Shown: positions 51,841 through 62,585 of the stretch, piece by piece
How positions within the stretch are numbered: position 1 is the first letter of the stretch
Layout of the letters: each line of letters opens with the position of its first letter
The notes under the pieces: model-generated
The model's database searches: none
Seen by the model: only the letters and a program-made list of their open reading frames with translations
Told to the model about the DNA's origin: nothing
Source: a gamma proteobacterium SCGC AAA076-P13
Lineage (GTDB): Bacteria > Pseudomonadota > Gammaproteobacteria > Magnimaribacterales > D2472
Direction: 5' to 3'
Assembly: GCA_000384935.1 (NCBI GenBank)
Contig: ARRA01000002.1
Span: 215,697-279,696 of the forward strand
DNA length: 64,000 bases
Translations under genes and position numbers: made by a program

Positions 51841-54798
51841 ATGTTAAAAAAATTACTATTTATATTTCCATTAGTTATATCAACTAATGTTTTTTCACAA
51901 GATGAGGCGGTTGATTCTGACGTCGAAGAGGTCGTAACTGTTGGTTCGCAAATAAAAGGAGCCAAAATTTCAGGAGCTCTTCCTGTTTCTATTCTTACAG
52001 CAGATGACATTGATGCATTGGGTGTAGAGGATGGTACAGAGTTATTAGAAAACTTAGCAGAACAAGGCCTAAATTACTTCACAGAAGCCGAATCAGATTC
52101 AGGTGGTGTTAACTCAGCTAGGGGTGATGTTGGAGCTTATAACATTAGAAATATGGGTGTTGGTAACACTCTTACATTATTAAATGGTAGAAGGCTTGTA
52201 ACTAATGCGGGTTATCAAACAGAGTTACTTGGTGGTGACTATGTACCTACAATGTCAGTGAATTCAAACTTAATACCAACAATGGGCCTTGATAGGGTTG
52301 AGCTCCTTAAAGATGGTGCTTCAGCTATATATGGAGCTGATGCTGTTGCTGGCGTAGTTAATAATGTTATTGCTTCAGATTATGTAGGTTTTGATATCTC
52401 TTATCGACAACAGAGCTATGATCATTTTGCAGCTGAAGATGATAGATTAGCTATAAAGTATGGTGTTGATCTAAATGATGGTGCTACAAATGTTTCAGTT
52501 ATGTTTGACTACTATGATAGAGATGCGATTAAAGCTAGTGAAGATTCAAGATGGGGTGACTCAGATCATAGAAAATTAATCCCTACAGATTCTCTTTGGG
52601 CGAATGACAGTTCATTTAATAATTTATACTCAGGAAAGTGGGCGCAGCTGGATATGGTTGGGAAATCATCTTATTCAGATAGTGCTGGTGAAATACAAAT
52701 TGTTCCCGCAGGCGATGCTAAGTGTTTAGTCGATACAACATACGGAACATGCCTTGCGATTGATACAACTAGTTTTGCAGATTATTATATTAATCCTGGT
52801 CAAGTTAGAGACTATAGAGGTAGCTTACAAAGGGATAATCTTTTTGTTTTTGTAAATCACGAAATGTCTAATGGTAAAGAGCTATTTGCCGAAATAGGTA
52901 GATATACCTCAGACTATTCAAGGCTTAAAGAGCCTGCAGGTGATTTTTCTGTTGCTCTTCTTGAGCTAGGATCTGATTACTATTGGTCAAATATATTAGG
53001 AATTACAGCTGATAATATTGCTTCTCAGGAAGCAGCTAATGCAAAACTTATAGCAGATGGTAAGTCACCTAAGTCTATCAAAACTAATATAAGAATTGAT
53101 AACTGGAGACCTGATATTGGGCCAAGGGTAATTAATGTAGAAAAAGAAACATATAGGTATCTTCTTGGTATACGAGGTACAACTGATTCAGGATGGGATT
53201 GGGAATCTGCTTATTTATATTCAGAAGCTGAAACCAATGATGTAACTGATAACAGATTATCAAATTCATTACTTCAAGCAGGTCTTAATGATTCTACAAG
53301 TAATGCAATTAATATATTCTCTTCAGATGTGAAAACAGCTTTATCTCCTGCAATTGTAAGTGTTTATAGAAATGATGTAAGCACATTAAGCTCTATTGAT
53401 TTTAAAGCAAGCCATCCAGAGGTTATGACTCTTCCTGCAGGGCCAGTTGGCATGCTTGTAGGTGTTGAGTACAGAAAAGAGACTTATGACGAGGATAGAG
53501 ATCCAAGGCTAGATGGAACAATACAATTCACTTCAGCAGTTACAGGATATGGTCCTCCTTTTGTAGCAGATGTTCTTGGGTCAAGTCCGACTGTAGATAC
53601 ATATGGAACAAGATCGACATTATCAATGTTTGCTGAAATGTTAATACCTATTTCTGAAAAAATAAATGCTCAAGCTGCGGTAAGACATGAAAACCCAAAT
53701 GACACAGATGAATCTACTGTTGGTAAGTTCGCCGTTGGTTGGGATGTCAGTGATGATTTATTAATCAGAGGGTCTGCATCGACTTCATTTAGAGTGCCTA
53801 ACTTAATCCAACAAAATCAAAAATTTGTTCCAAGACAGGGATCTAATACTGATGCAGTTGGTAAATATGTTGGAGCAAACAAACCATTGGATGACTCATA
53901 TTCAATGCAAAGCTTTAGATTGCTGAACCCGAATTTGAAACCAGAAACATCAACGAATACTTCTATTGGTTTTGTCTACTCACCATCAGCTGTTGATGGC
54001 TTTACGATGACATATGACAATTGGGAGATAGAAAAAGAAGATACAATTGTTCTTCTTGGAAGAAATAACAGATTGGTAGAAGATTTGATGTTGAGATTAG
54101 AGCATGGGCCTAATAATTGTTCTGCATTTAGTAACCCTAATGTATTAAGAGATCAAGACGCTGGTTATACTGATGAAGAAGTAGCTTTATTTACTGCTAA
54201 AGGTGTTTGTCCTGCAGGAGAAGCTCAAATTGTATATGATCCATATGCCAATGCTGCTACAAGAAAAATAGCTGGTCAGGATATAGGTCTTTACTATGAC
54301 ATAGACACTGATTTCGGTAGATTCAAACTATCTGCAAATTATTCTAAAACAGATGAGTTTACTCAAGAACCTACTGCTGGTTATACAAAACTTAAAGAAG
54401 CACAAGATAGTGGTACATTCCCTTTAAGCATTGCTCTTAGCGGTTTTGGTGACCTAGCTAAACAAGATGGAAATTATGTTGAGAAAACATCAATTAAAGG
54501 AACTTACACTATTGGTGATTGGGGTGTACAAATTACATCGCTAACAAAAGGTGATTTCTATCACTCACAAGAAACTAAGTCTGATGGTACAAGATATGTT
54601 TTACCTGAGATGACAACAATGAATGTATCTGTTTATTATAAATTTGATATTGCTGGCAATAAAGCAAGAATTAAATTTGCTGTTAAAAATATTGAAGATG
54701 AAAGAGCTCCGTTAGCAGATAGATTCTATGGATTCTTTGCTGATGCTCATCAGGATATGGGTAGAAACTCATATATTGATTTCAAGGTTTCATTTTAG
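51841..54798 (+). CDS. TonB-dependent receptor
   Basis: Signal peptide, TonB-box-like EEVVTVGSQI, plug domain NIRNMGVGNTLTLLNGRRLV, LLKDGASAIYGADAVAGVVN, terminal aromatic DFKVSF. Confidence 0.95.
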   Translation: MLKKLLFIFPLVISTNVFSQDEAVDSDVEEVVTVGSQIKGAKISGALPVSILTADDIDALGVEDGTELLENLAEQGLNYFTEAESDSGGVNSARGDVGAYNIRNMGVGNTLTLLNGRRLVTNAGYQTELLGGDYVPTMSVNSNLIPTMGLDRVELLKDGASAIYGADAVAGVVNNVIASDYVGFDISYRQQSYDHFAAEDDRLAIKYGVDLNDGATNVSVMFDYYDRDAIKASEDSRWGDSDHRKLIPTDSLWANDSSFNNLYSGKWAQLDMVGKSSYSDSAGEIQIVPAGDAKCLVDTTYGTCLAIDTTSFADYYINPGQVRDYRGSLQRDNLFVFVNHEMSNGKELFAEIGRYTSDYSRLKEPAGDFSVALLELGSDYYWSNILGITADNIASQEAANAKLIADGKSPKSIKTNIRIDNWRPDIGPRVINVEKETYRYLLGIRGTTDSGWDWESAYLYSEAETNDVTDNRLSNSLLQAGLNDSTSNAINIFSSDVKTALSPAIVSVYRNDVSTLSSIDFKASHPEVMTLPAGPVGMLVGVEYRKETYDEDRDPRLDGTIQFTSAVTGYGPPFVADVLGSSPTVDTYGTRSTLSMFAEMLIPISEKINAQAAVRHENPNDTDESTVGKFAVGWDVSDDLLIRGSASTSFRVPNLIQQNQKFVPRQGSNTDAVGKYVGANKPLDDSYSMQSFRLLNPNLKPETSTNTSIGFVYSPSAVDGFTMTYDNWEIEKEDTIVLLGRNNRLVEDLMLRLEHGPNNCSAFSNPNVLRDQDAGYTDEEVALFTAKGVCPAGEAQIVYDPYANAATRKIAGQDIGLYYDIDTDFGRFKLSANYSKTDEFTQEPTAGYTKLKEAQDSGTFPLSIALSGFGDLAKQDGNYVEKTSIKGTYTIGDWGVQITSLTKGDFYHSQETKSDGTRYVLPEMTTMNVSVYYKFDIAGNKARIKFAVKNIEDERAPLADRFYGFFADAHQDMGRNSYIDFKVSF

Positions 54799-54811
54799 TA
54801 TTTAAGGTTTT

Positions 54812-54840
54812 AAAAAAGGGAGTTTCAACTCCCTTTTTTT
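54812..54840 (+). terminator. Rho-independent terminator after TonB-dependent receptor
   Basis: AAAAAA GGGAGT-TTCA-ACTCCC TTTTTTT. Confidence 0.9.
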
Positions 54841-54861
54841 AAAAAAAGATTACTATAAGCT

Positions 54862-56361
54862 ATGCCTGCATATAAAAATAAAGGGTTTTTTATTGGCCTA
54901 TTTGCATTTGCTCTAGTAATTTTTTCTGGTTTGAATGGTTTTATACCATCAAGCTTAGCAGAGTTAGATGGAAATTCATTTGAGACTACCAAGGATGTAA
55001 TTGTAGTAAATAGTATTTCTGCATGGTTTGTATTTGGCGTTCTTTTATTAATGGCAATATGGTGGGCAACAGAAGCTCTTCCAGTTGCAGTCACAGCACT
55101 TCTTCCTCTTGCATTATTCCCTCTTCTCAATGTTGTAGATTTTCAATCAGCAGCCGATCCATATGCTAATAAAAATATATATCTTTTTTTGGGTGGCTTT
55201 ATATTAGCCTTAGGTATTGAAAGTTCAGGTCTTCATAAAAGAATGGCATTGAGAATGATAGTATCTGTAGGGTCATCAGGAGCAGCTTTGGTTGGCGGCT
55301 TTATGCTTGTTGCAGCCATTCTAAGTATGGTAGTAATGAATACTTCTACAACTCTAATGCTTCTTCCAATAGGGCTTGCAGTTTGTACTGTAGTAGCAAC
55401 AACAATTCCGAATATATCTTTAGAACAACAAAAATATTTTGATACAGCTTTAATGTTAGGTATTGCATATGCGGCAACAATTGGTGGGATGTCTACAATT
55501 ATTGGCACCGCACCAAACTTAGTATTTGTTGGTTTTATGGAAGAGCAATACGGTGTAAAAATTGATTTCTTTAGCTGGATGAAATTAGGAGTACCTGTTG
55601 CAATAGTAATGCTATTTTCAGCATGGGTCATCCTTACTAAAATTATATTTCCAACCAGCTTTGATTCATCGATTGAGACTAAAGAAAAGTTAAATAAGAT
55701 GCTTGAGGATTTAGGGCCTTTAACCAAGGATGAAATAAAGATTGCAGTTATTTTTGGATTGGCAGTCCTGGCTTGGATTAGTAGCCGTTTAATTAGAGAA
55801 ACTACAGGAATTGGTATTGAAGATGCAGGTGTAGCTATTATTGTATCTATTTTATTATTCATGGTTCCATCTTCTAATAAAAAAAATGATTTAATGCAGT
55901 GGGATAAAACTTCTAAACTTCCATGGGGTCTATTAATTTTATTTGGTGGTGGCTTGTCCTTAGCCGCTCAAGTTTCAGGAACAGGCCTTGGAATATGGAT
56001 TGGGCAGGGTTTAACAGTCCTAAAAAGTGTACATCCTTTGGTTTTAATTTTTGCAGTCGCAACACTAATAATTTTTTTAACTGAAATGACTAGCAATGTC
56101 GCAACTACAAGTACTTTTCTTCCAGTTATAGGAGCTTTAGCAATAGCTATTGGTGCTATACCAGTTTCATTAACAATACCTGTGTGCTTAGCAGCAAGTT
56201 GTGCATTTATGTTACCTGTTGCAACTCCTCCAAATGCAATAGTTTATGGATCAGGTAAATTTACTATTGCTACTATGATGAAAGCAGGTTTTGCTTTAAA
56301 TATTATTGGTATATTTGTAGTTAGCTTGTTCTCTTATTATTTAGCGCCGATTTTATTTTAA
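54862..56361 (+). CDS. SLC13/DASS family anion (dicarboxylate) symporter
   Basis: AIWWATEALPVAVTALLPLALFPLL, NTSTTLMLLPIGLAV, SNVATTSTFLPVIGALA, PVATPPNAIVYGSGK. Confidence 0.93.
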   Translation: MPAYKNKGFFIGLFAFALVIFSGLNGFIPSSLAELDGNSFETTKDVIVVNSISAWFVFGVLLLMAIWWATEALPVAVTALLPLALFPLLNVVDFQSAADPYANKNIYLFLGGFILALGIESSGLHKRMALRMIVSVGSSGAALVGGFMLVAAILSMVVMNTSTTLMLLPIGLAVCTVVATTIPNISLEQQKYFDTALMLGIAYAATIGGMSTIIGTAPNLVFVGFMEEQYGVKIDFFSWMKLGVPVAIVMLFSAWVILTKIIFPTSFDSSIETKEKLNKMLEDLGPLTKDEIKIAVIFGLAVLAWISSRLIRETTGIGIEDAGVAIIVSILLFMVPSSNKKNDLMQWDKTSKLPWGLLILFGGGLSLAAQVSGTGLGIWIGQGLTVLKSVHPLVLIFAVATLIIFLTEMTSNVATTSTFLPVIGALAIAIGAIPVSLTIPVCLAASCAFMLPVATPPNAIVYGSGKFTIATMMKAGFALNIIGIFVVSLFSYYLAPILF

Positions 56362-58077
56362 TGAAAAACATCATTTTTCTTTTTACATTAACTCTATGTT
56401 TGGTTACTAGGTCAGCTAGTTATATTGATTATGTCTCTCCTTATCATCCTGTTGTTGGTGATAGCGGTATGGTTGTATCTCAAAATAGACTTTCATCTGA
56501 TATTGGCATTGAAATATTAAACAAAGGCGGCAATGCAGTTGATGCAGCTGTTGCTGTAGGATTTTCATTGGCTGTAACACTTCCTAGGGCAGGAAACCTT
56601 GGCGGGGGAGGGTTTATGCTAGTTTATATTAAAGAAATGGATGAAGTTTTTTTTATAGATTATCGAAGTCAGTCTCCCTTAAATGCAAACCTAAAGGATA
56701 TCTTTCAAAAATATAACTTACCCAGAGATTACAAAAAAATAGATTTTAATATTGTAAAAGAAGGCTATAAAGCGTCTGCTTTACCAGGGACAGTTGCAGG
56801 ACTTCTTGATGCTCATGAGGATTTTGGAAATCTTTCTCTTGAAGAAATCTTAGAGCCAGTTATTAGGCAAGCCAAAGAGGGAATAATAGTTACTTATGAT
56901 TTAAACAAAGCTATTGAAAGCACACCACAACTTTTAAAAGACGTAGAATCTAAACGTATTTATCTACCCAATGGAAAACCTATAGAAGTTGGAACTAGAA
57001 TGTTTAGAAATGATTTAGCTAAGACTTTTGAAATTATTGCTAAAAATGGAAAAGATGGTTTTTACAAAGGGGAGATAAGAGATAAGTTTCTCAAGGCAAT
57101 GAATGAAAATGATGGTTTTTTTTACAGAATCTGATTTTAGAAATTATAAAATTAATAGTGGCGCTCCTCTAATGAGTCCTTATAGAGATAGTTTGGTTAT
57201 TACTGCAGGCCCTCCTTCTGGCGGTGGTGTTGTTTTGTTAACCTCTTTAAATATTCTCAATAACTTTAATTTTAAAAAGGATGAAAGCAACTCTACATCT
57301 ACTTATCATTTGTTAGCTGAGGCATTAAGAAGAGGGCATAATAATCGATCACATCATGTTGGTGACCCATCATTTTACAGGGTACCGATTGACCAGTTGC
57401 TTTCTAAAAAAAGAACAAAAGAATTTATTAAAGACATAAGCTCAAAAAAAGCTACTCCTAGCTCAAAAGTAAAACCTCTAAGAGTTCTAAATGAAAGCAG
57501 AGATACAACTCATTACTCAATAATTGATAAAGACGGTAATGCAGTTTCAAACACCTATACTCTTGGTTATTCATTTGGATCTGGCGTAACCATTCCTGGA
57601 ACTGGAATACTTATGAATAATCAAATGAATAATTTTGCATACCGTTATGGAGATAGCTCTGTCGACGGTAGAGCTGGAAGTCCAGGGAACCGATATGAGC
57701 CTGGCAAAAGGCCAATGAGTACGATGGCGCCCTCGATGGTTTTTAATAAAGAAGGGCAGTTAATACTAATTACCGGATCACCTGGTGGATCTTATATACC
57801 AGCGGCAATTTTGAGAGTGATATCAGGAGTAATTGATTTTGATCTTAATATAGGCAGTGCAACCATGTTGCCAAGAATTCATAAAGATTGGCCTTATAAA
57901 GGCTTGGACTATGAAACAACCATAAGCGCAGATATCATCTCGAACTTAAACGCAATCGGCCATAATCCAGAGCCCAATAAAACAATGGGAAGCACACAAA
58001 GTATTCATATAGTAAATGATGTCAGATATGGTTATGCTGACTTGAGAAGACCTGGCGCTGCTGTTTCTGCTCAATAA
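56361..58077 (+). CDS. ggt: Gamma-glutamyltransferase, split by a +1 shift at T8 (57116-57123)
   Basis: ORFs 56361..57134 and 57103..58077 join as MNENDGFF|TESDFRNYKINSG; N-part GNAVDAAVAVGFSLAVTLPRAGNLGGGGFMLVY, C-part DTTHYSIIDKDGNAVSNTYTLGYSFGSGV (catalytic Thr region). Confidence 0.88.
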
Positions 58078-59517
58078 TTAATTCTTTCTATAGTCCAGTG
58101 GCGGCTTTCTATCACCAAGCAATGCTTTGTATTGAAAGTCTTTGCCAACTCTATTTTCTAGCTCAGATTGTGCCTTTAATATTAATGTTTGATCATTAAA
58201 TATATCAATTGCAGTTGAGGCAATGGTTTTAGCAGCAAGTTCAGCACCTTTTATCCCAATTGATGTCCCACCAGACGCAACTGCTTGCCATGAATGAGCG
58301 GCTGTTCCAGGAACCCAGGTCGCTGTTCTTATTCCAGCAGTAGGAACTAGCCAACTTACATCACCAACATCTGTTGAACCATAGCTATGTGATGTTTGAT
58401 ACGGCTGAATTAATTCCTGCGACCCAATCTCATATGATGGCTTAACAAAAGTTTTATAAATAGTTTTAGCATATTCATTTTCTTCTTTTGAATATGAAAT
58501 ACCGCCATGCATTTTAAGGTTAGAAAACATAACTTCTTGAATTGCACCATTTGGTAATAAAGAATAGTTTCCATGCATAACTTCATAACTCATTGAAGTT
58601 TCTGTACCCTCAGCTGCACCTCTTGCTGTCTTTACAACCCTTTCAAATAACTCTTCAACCATTTGCATTTCTGGATTTCTAACATAGTAATAAACTTCAG
58701 CAAGGTCAGGCACCACATTAGGAGCAAGTCCGCCCTTAGTAATAACATAATGTATTCGAGACTCTTGGGGTATATGCTCTCTCATCATATTCACCATCAT
58801 ATTCATAGCTTCAACACCATCCAAAGCAGACCTTCCCAACTCAGGCGACCCCGCTGCATGAGCTGATATACCTTTAAAAGTAAACTTAGCTGATTTATTA
58901 GAATTTGAAGATTTTGGATTTGCAGAATTTACGCCATCTGGATGCCAGTGAAGAACTACATCAACATCTTCAAACAATCCTTCTCGTGCCATATAAACTT
59001 TACCAGAACCTCCTTCTTCTGCTGGTGTTCCATAAAATCTAACTCTACCTTCAATATTATTTTCTTCTAACCACTCCTTTATACTCACTGCAGCCCAAGC
59101 AGACGCAGCTCCAAATAAATGATGACCGCATGCATGACCAGCCCCAGTTTCATTATCAACAATCTCTTTAAACGGTGAATTGGTTTGAGCTAATCCAGGT
59201 AAGGCATCAAACTCTCCCAAGATTGCTATGACAGGGCCTTTAGATCCATACTCAGCAGTAAATGCTGTAGGAATACCAGCTACAGATTCTTTTACTATAA
59301 ATCCTTCTTTCTTTAAAGCGTCTGCAAGAAGTTGAGAGCTTTGTGTTTCTTGATAACCAAGTTCTGCATTGCTCCATATCTGCATTGCGATATTAGAGAA
59401 ATGCTTTTTATGTTTTTGAATGCTTTCATCTACCGAAGCAGACATATTTAGCGTTAGTGAAAATACAACTATGAAACTAAATACTTTCCTTTGTATGTTA
59501 TTTTTTTTCCAACCCAT
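58078..59517 (-). CDS. M20 family amidohydrolase, AbgB (aminobenzoyl-glutamate hydrolase B)-like, with signal-peptide-like N-terminus
   Basis: GAGHACGHHLFGAASAWAAV, YGTPAEEGGSGKVYMAREGLFEDVDVVLHWHPDGVN, GRSALDGVEAMNMM, YYVRNPEMQMV. Confidence 0.85.
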   Translation of the reverse strand: MGWKKNNIQRKVFSFIVVFSLTLNMSASVDESIQKHKKHFSNIAMQIWSNAELGYQETQSSQLLADALKKEGFIVKESVAGIPTAFTAEYGSKGPVIAILGEFDALPGLAQTNSPFKEIVDNETGAGHACGHHLFGAASAWAAVSIKEWLEENNIEGRVRFYGTPAEEGGSGKVYMAREGLFEDVDVVLHWHPDGVNSANPKSSNSNKSAKFTFKGISAHAAGSPELGRSALDGVEAMNMMVNMMREHIPQESRIHYVITKGGLAPNVVPDLAEVYYYVRNPEMQMVEELFERVVKTARGAAEGTETSMSYEVMHGNYSLLPNGAIQEVMFSNLKMHGGISYSKEENEYAKTIYKTFVKPSYEIGSQELIQPYQTSHSYGSTDVGDVSWLVPTAGIRTATWVPGTAAHSWQAVASGGTSIGIKGAELAAKTIASTAIDIFNDQTLILKAQSELENRVGKDFQYKALLGDRKPPLDYRKN

Positions 59518-60917
59518 TCTTCTTCCCCCATGCTTTTAATAATTTCTTTATCTTTAGATATTAGTACTTTTCGATTCTTTTGGAAATCCTCACCATAAAT
59601 AACCACTTTCATATCTTTATCTACATCTTTAAAAATTGTATAACCAAGAATGACGGCTTCTCCATTGTTTTGTGTTGACATCTCTACTGGGTGCTCAATT
59701 AAAGCAGCCTGCTCAGTAACATCCTTTGAGGTAAATTGCATTAATGGTTCTTTGGCCCATAAAGCAAATGCCTGTTTTGTCATCATGCCCGAGACACCTG
59801 TAACCAAACCAATATTTAAATGATTATTTCTTATTTCTTTAAGCATTTTTACTGTTGAGTGAATCATATAGTTATTAAGAGGACCGCCTGCAAAAGACAT
59901 TCCGCCTGTAACAGTTTTAATATCATCTGATTTGAGGTTTAAAGAGTCAGTAAACATTTGAACTGCAATGGGAAAGCAGCTGTATAGTTCATAAATATTT
60001 GGTTGTATTCGATGGTCTTTACAAATATCTTTAATAAATTTTGCAGCAAGATCTAATCCAGTTGATTGAGTTAATTCTGGTCTTTGGATTGGAGCAATCA
60101 TGTGATTGGTTTCAGATGAGGCAAGAGGGTAAACTCTTTTATCTTTAGGAATATTAAGTTTATCTGCAAGGTCTTCACTGCATATTATCATTGCTGAGGC
60201 CTGATTTACATTCCAGCTCGTGCAATGAAATTTATTATATGGAAGAGCTTGTAAAGGATTTTCTTTACTTACCTGTTTTATATCTTCTGAGGATTTTTTG
60301 CTATCAATCCAGCCATCGGAATTATTTGCAGCTATTTCAGAAAATTCAGCGTACATATGGCTAATCTTCTCTCTATGTTCTTCTAAAGATAGTCTATTTT
60401 TTTTCCTATACGCAGTTTCTAGAATTGCATAATAGCCAACAGCCATTAACCCAAGTTCATCTTGCTCTTCTTTGGTCTGAAGTTCGTCTGATGCTTTAAC
60501 ATAAAAATCAGGATTGATATTTAGTTCAGTTTCTATAAATTTTTTATTCTCTTTTAAAGCTAAAACTTTCTTATATCTTGCTTCACCTCCTACTATTAAA
60601 GATGCTTCAATTTTTCCATGCGCAATATCATCACATGCAGAATTTATAAGATTTTGTTGAAGAACTCCAATTTTAGTTACGCTTGTTACTGCAGATTTAA
60701 TACCATTTCTTTCTGCTATCCATTTACCTGGATCTCTATACTTCCAATATCCTTTAGGGACTTGTACCTGATCAATGTAATCAACTATTGAATTATTTGT
60801 AGAATCAACTATTGCTGCTTTTGTAGCTTTCTCCATTAAAATTAAAGCTTCATCTAATTCATCAAATGAGCCTTTTTGTTGAATTGATCCAATACCAATT
60901 ACAACTGGTATTCTCAT
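59469..60917 (-). CDS. Thiolase-superfamily acetyl-CoA acetyltransferase-like protein
   Basis: VVIGIGSIQQKG, HCTSWNVNQASAMIICSEDLA, ELYSCFPIAVQMF, GGMSFAGGPLNNYMIH, SGMMTKQAFALWA. Confidence 0.85.
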   Translation of the reverse strand: MRIPVVIGIGSIQQKGSFDELDEALILMEKATKAAIVDSTNNSIVDYIDQVQVPKGYWKYRDPGKWIAERNGIKSAVTSVTKIGVLQQNLINSACDDIAHGKIEASLIVGGEARYKKVLALKENKKFIETELNINPDFYVKASDELQTKEEQDELGLMAVGYYAILETAYRKKNRLSLEEHREKISHMYAEFSEIAANNSDGWIDSKKSSEDIKQVSKENPLQALPYNKFHCTSWNVNQASAMIICSEDLADKLNIPKDKRVYPLASSETNHMIAPIQRPELTQSTGLDLAAKFIKDICKDHRIQPNIYELYSCFPIAVQMFTDSLNLKSDDIKTVTGGMSFAGGPLNNYMIHSTVKMLKEIRNNHLNIGLVTGVSGMMTKQAFALWAKEPLMQFTSKDVTEQAALIEHPVEMSTQNNGEAVILGYTIFKDVDKDMKVVIYGEDFQKNRKVLISKDKEIIKSMGEEEWVGKKITYKGKYLVS

Positions 60918-61531
60918 TTTTTACCAATACCCCAGTAGTTATATCCTGCAAATTTTGGAGTGCTGGGGATATACATCTTATCTAATGACTCAAATGAGAA
61001 GCCTGCATCTGTGATAAGTTTTTGGATATCTCTATTAAGATGGCATCCTCCTGCTATCTTGCCCCAAAAAGGATCTATTCTATTTTGCCACTTTGATATT
61101 TTTTTATCCGGAGCTAGGCCATGCTCACAAAATATTAATCTGCCATCATCTTTTAAAACTCTCCACATTTCTTTGTTAGCTATCGCAACATTAGGAATAG
61201 TGCACATAGTGTATGTAACTAAAACAGTATCAAAAAAATTATCTGGGTAGGGGATTGATTCAGCACTTCCAATGACAAGCTCAATAGAAGCTTTACTATC
61301 ATTTGCTAACTCTTTGGCAAGCTCTATAAGCTCATGTGATGGATCGATTCCAATAACTTTATCTATTTTATCTGAGTTGTAAAAGGGTATATTAAGGCCA
61401 GATCCAATTCCAATATCTAAAACCTTGCCTTTTGCTAAAGGAACAACCTTTTGTCTTTGATAATTTATTGGCTTAGAGCCACATGCGCAGTTTAAAAATT
61501 TTGGAAGAATATATTTATCATATAAACCCAA
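60914..61531 (-). CDS. Class I SAM-dependent methyltransferase
   Basis: VLDIGIGSGLNIPFYN, VIGIDPSHELIELA, DTVLVTYTMCTIPN. Confidence 0.9.
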   Translation of the reverse strand: MGLYDKYILPKFLNCACGSKPINYQRQKVVPLAKGKVLDIGIGSGLNIPFYNSDKIDKVIGIDPSHELIELAKELANDSKASIELVIGSAESIPYPDNFFDTVLVTYTMCTIPNVAIANKEMWRVLKDDGRLIFCEHGLAPDKKISKWQNRIDPFWGKIAGGCHLNRDIQKLITDAGFSFESLDKMYIPSTPKFAGYNYWGIGKK

Positions 61532-61533
61532 AA

Positions 61534-62325
61534 TTATTCTTCTTCAATTTCATAAAGAGGCATAGCCGCTGTATTAAAGCCTGCATCTACATAGGTAATT
61601 TCTCCAGTTACTCCGCTTGCATAATCAGAGCATAGAAACGCTGCAACATTTCCAACTTCTTCTGTTGTTACGGTTCTTCCTAGTGGAGCTCTTGCAGAAT
61701 GCTGGCTTAACATCTTTCTAAAGTTTTTAACGCCTGAGGCAGCTAAAGTTTTAATTGGTCCTGCTGATATAGCATTTACTCTTACACCATCTCTACCCAT
61801 TGATGCTGCAAGAAATCTTGTATTAGCTTCTAAGCTAGCTTTAGCTAGACCCATAACATTGTAGTTTGGCATTGTTTGCATAGCACCTAAATACGTAAGT
61901 GTTAAAAGAGCAGAATTATCATTTAGCATTGGCTTTGCTGCTTTAGCAAGGGCAGTAAAGCTATATGAACTTATATCATGAGCAATCTTAAAACCTTCTC
62001 TAGTTGTAACATCAACAAAATTACCTTCTAGTTGATCTGCTGGAGCAAACCCAATAGAGTGCACAAGTCCATCAAAAGTATCCCAATGCTTTTTAAGCTG
62101 TTCAAATGAGTTATTAATTGATTCATCTGATGAAACATCAGATTCAATTAAGATTGAAGACCCATATGATTCAGCAATTGGTTTAAGATTTTTAAGAAGT
62201 CTTTCATTTTGATATGTAAATGCAAGCTCAGCACCTTCTCTATACATAGCGCTAGCGATTCCTGCGGCTATAGAGTATTTATTGGCTAGACCTGAGATTA
62301 ATATTTTTTTATTTTTAAGTAACAT
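61534..62325 (-). CDS. fabI: Enoyl-[acyl-carrier-protein] reductase (NADH)
   Basis: [81 protein letters not shown]. Confidence 0.97.
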   Translation of the reverse strand: MLLKNKKILISGLANKYSIAAGIASAMYREGAELAFTYQNERLLKNLKPIAESYGSSILIESDVSSDESINNSFEQLKKHWDTFDGLVHSIGFAPADQLEGNFVDVTTREGFKIAHDISSYSFTALAKAAKPMLNDNSALLTLTYLGAMQTMPNYNVMGLAKASLEANTRFLAASMGRDGVRVNAISAGPIKTLAASGVKNFRKMLSQHSARAPLGRTVTTEEVGNVAAFLCSDYASGVTGEITYVDAGFNTAAMPLYEIEEE

Positions 62326-62585
62326 GTTTAGTATTTAGTAATTGGTTATAAGTATTGTAAAAGAATATTTATTTTTTTAATGCAATAATTTTTTATAATT
62401 TATGTTTTATGTAAACATACAATATTTTTATAATTAAATATTAATATTGTTAATGCACAAAAAAAATTAAAAAATTAGTAGTATTTTAATTAATTTATAT
62501 GTAACAATTGCAGGGCTTAGTTATTTGAGACCATTTTGTGTGGTTTTTAATGACTACTTATTAATTTTAACTACAGGGGAAATGT

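Noticed and set aside
54825-55862. Minus-strand ORFs 54825..55130 and 55233..55862
   Set aside because: Antisense shadows of the DASS transporter gene, which has clear family motifs.
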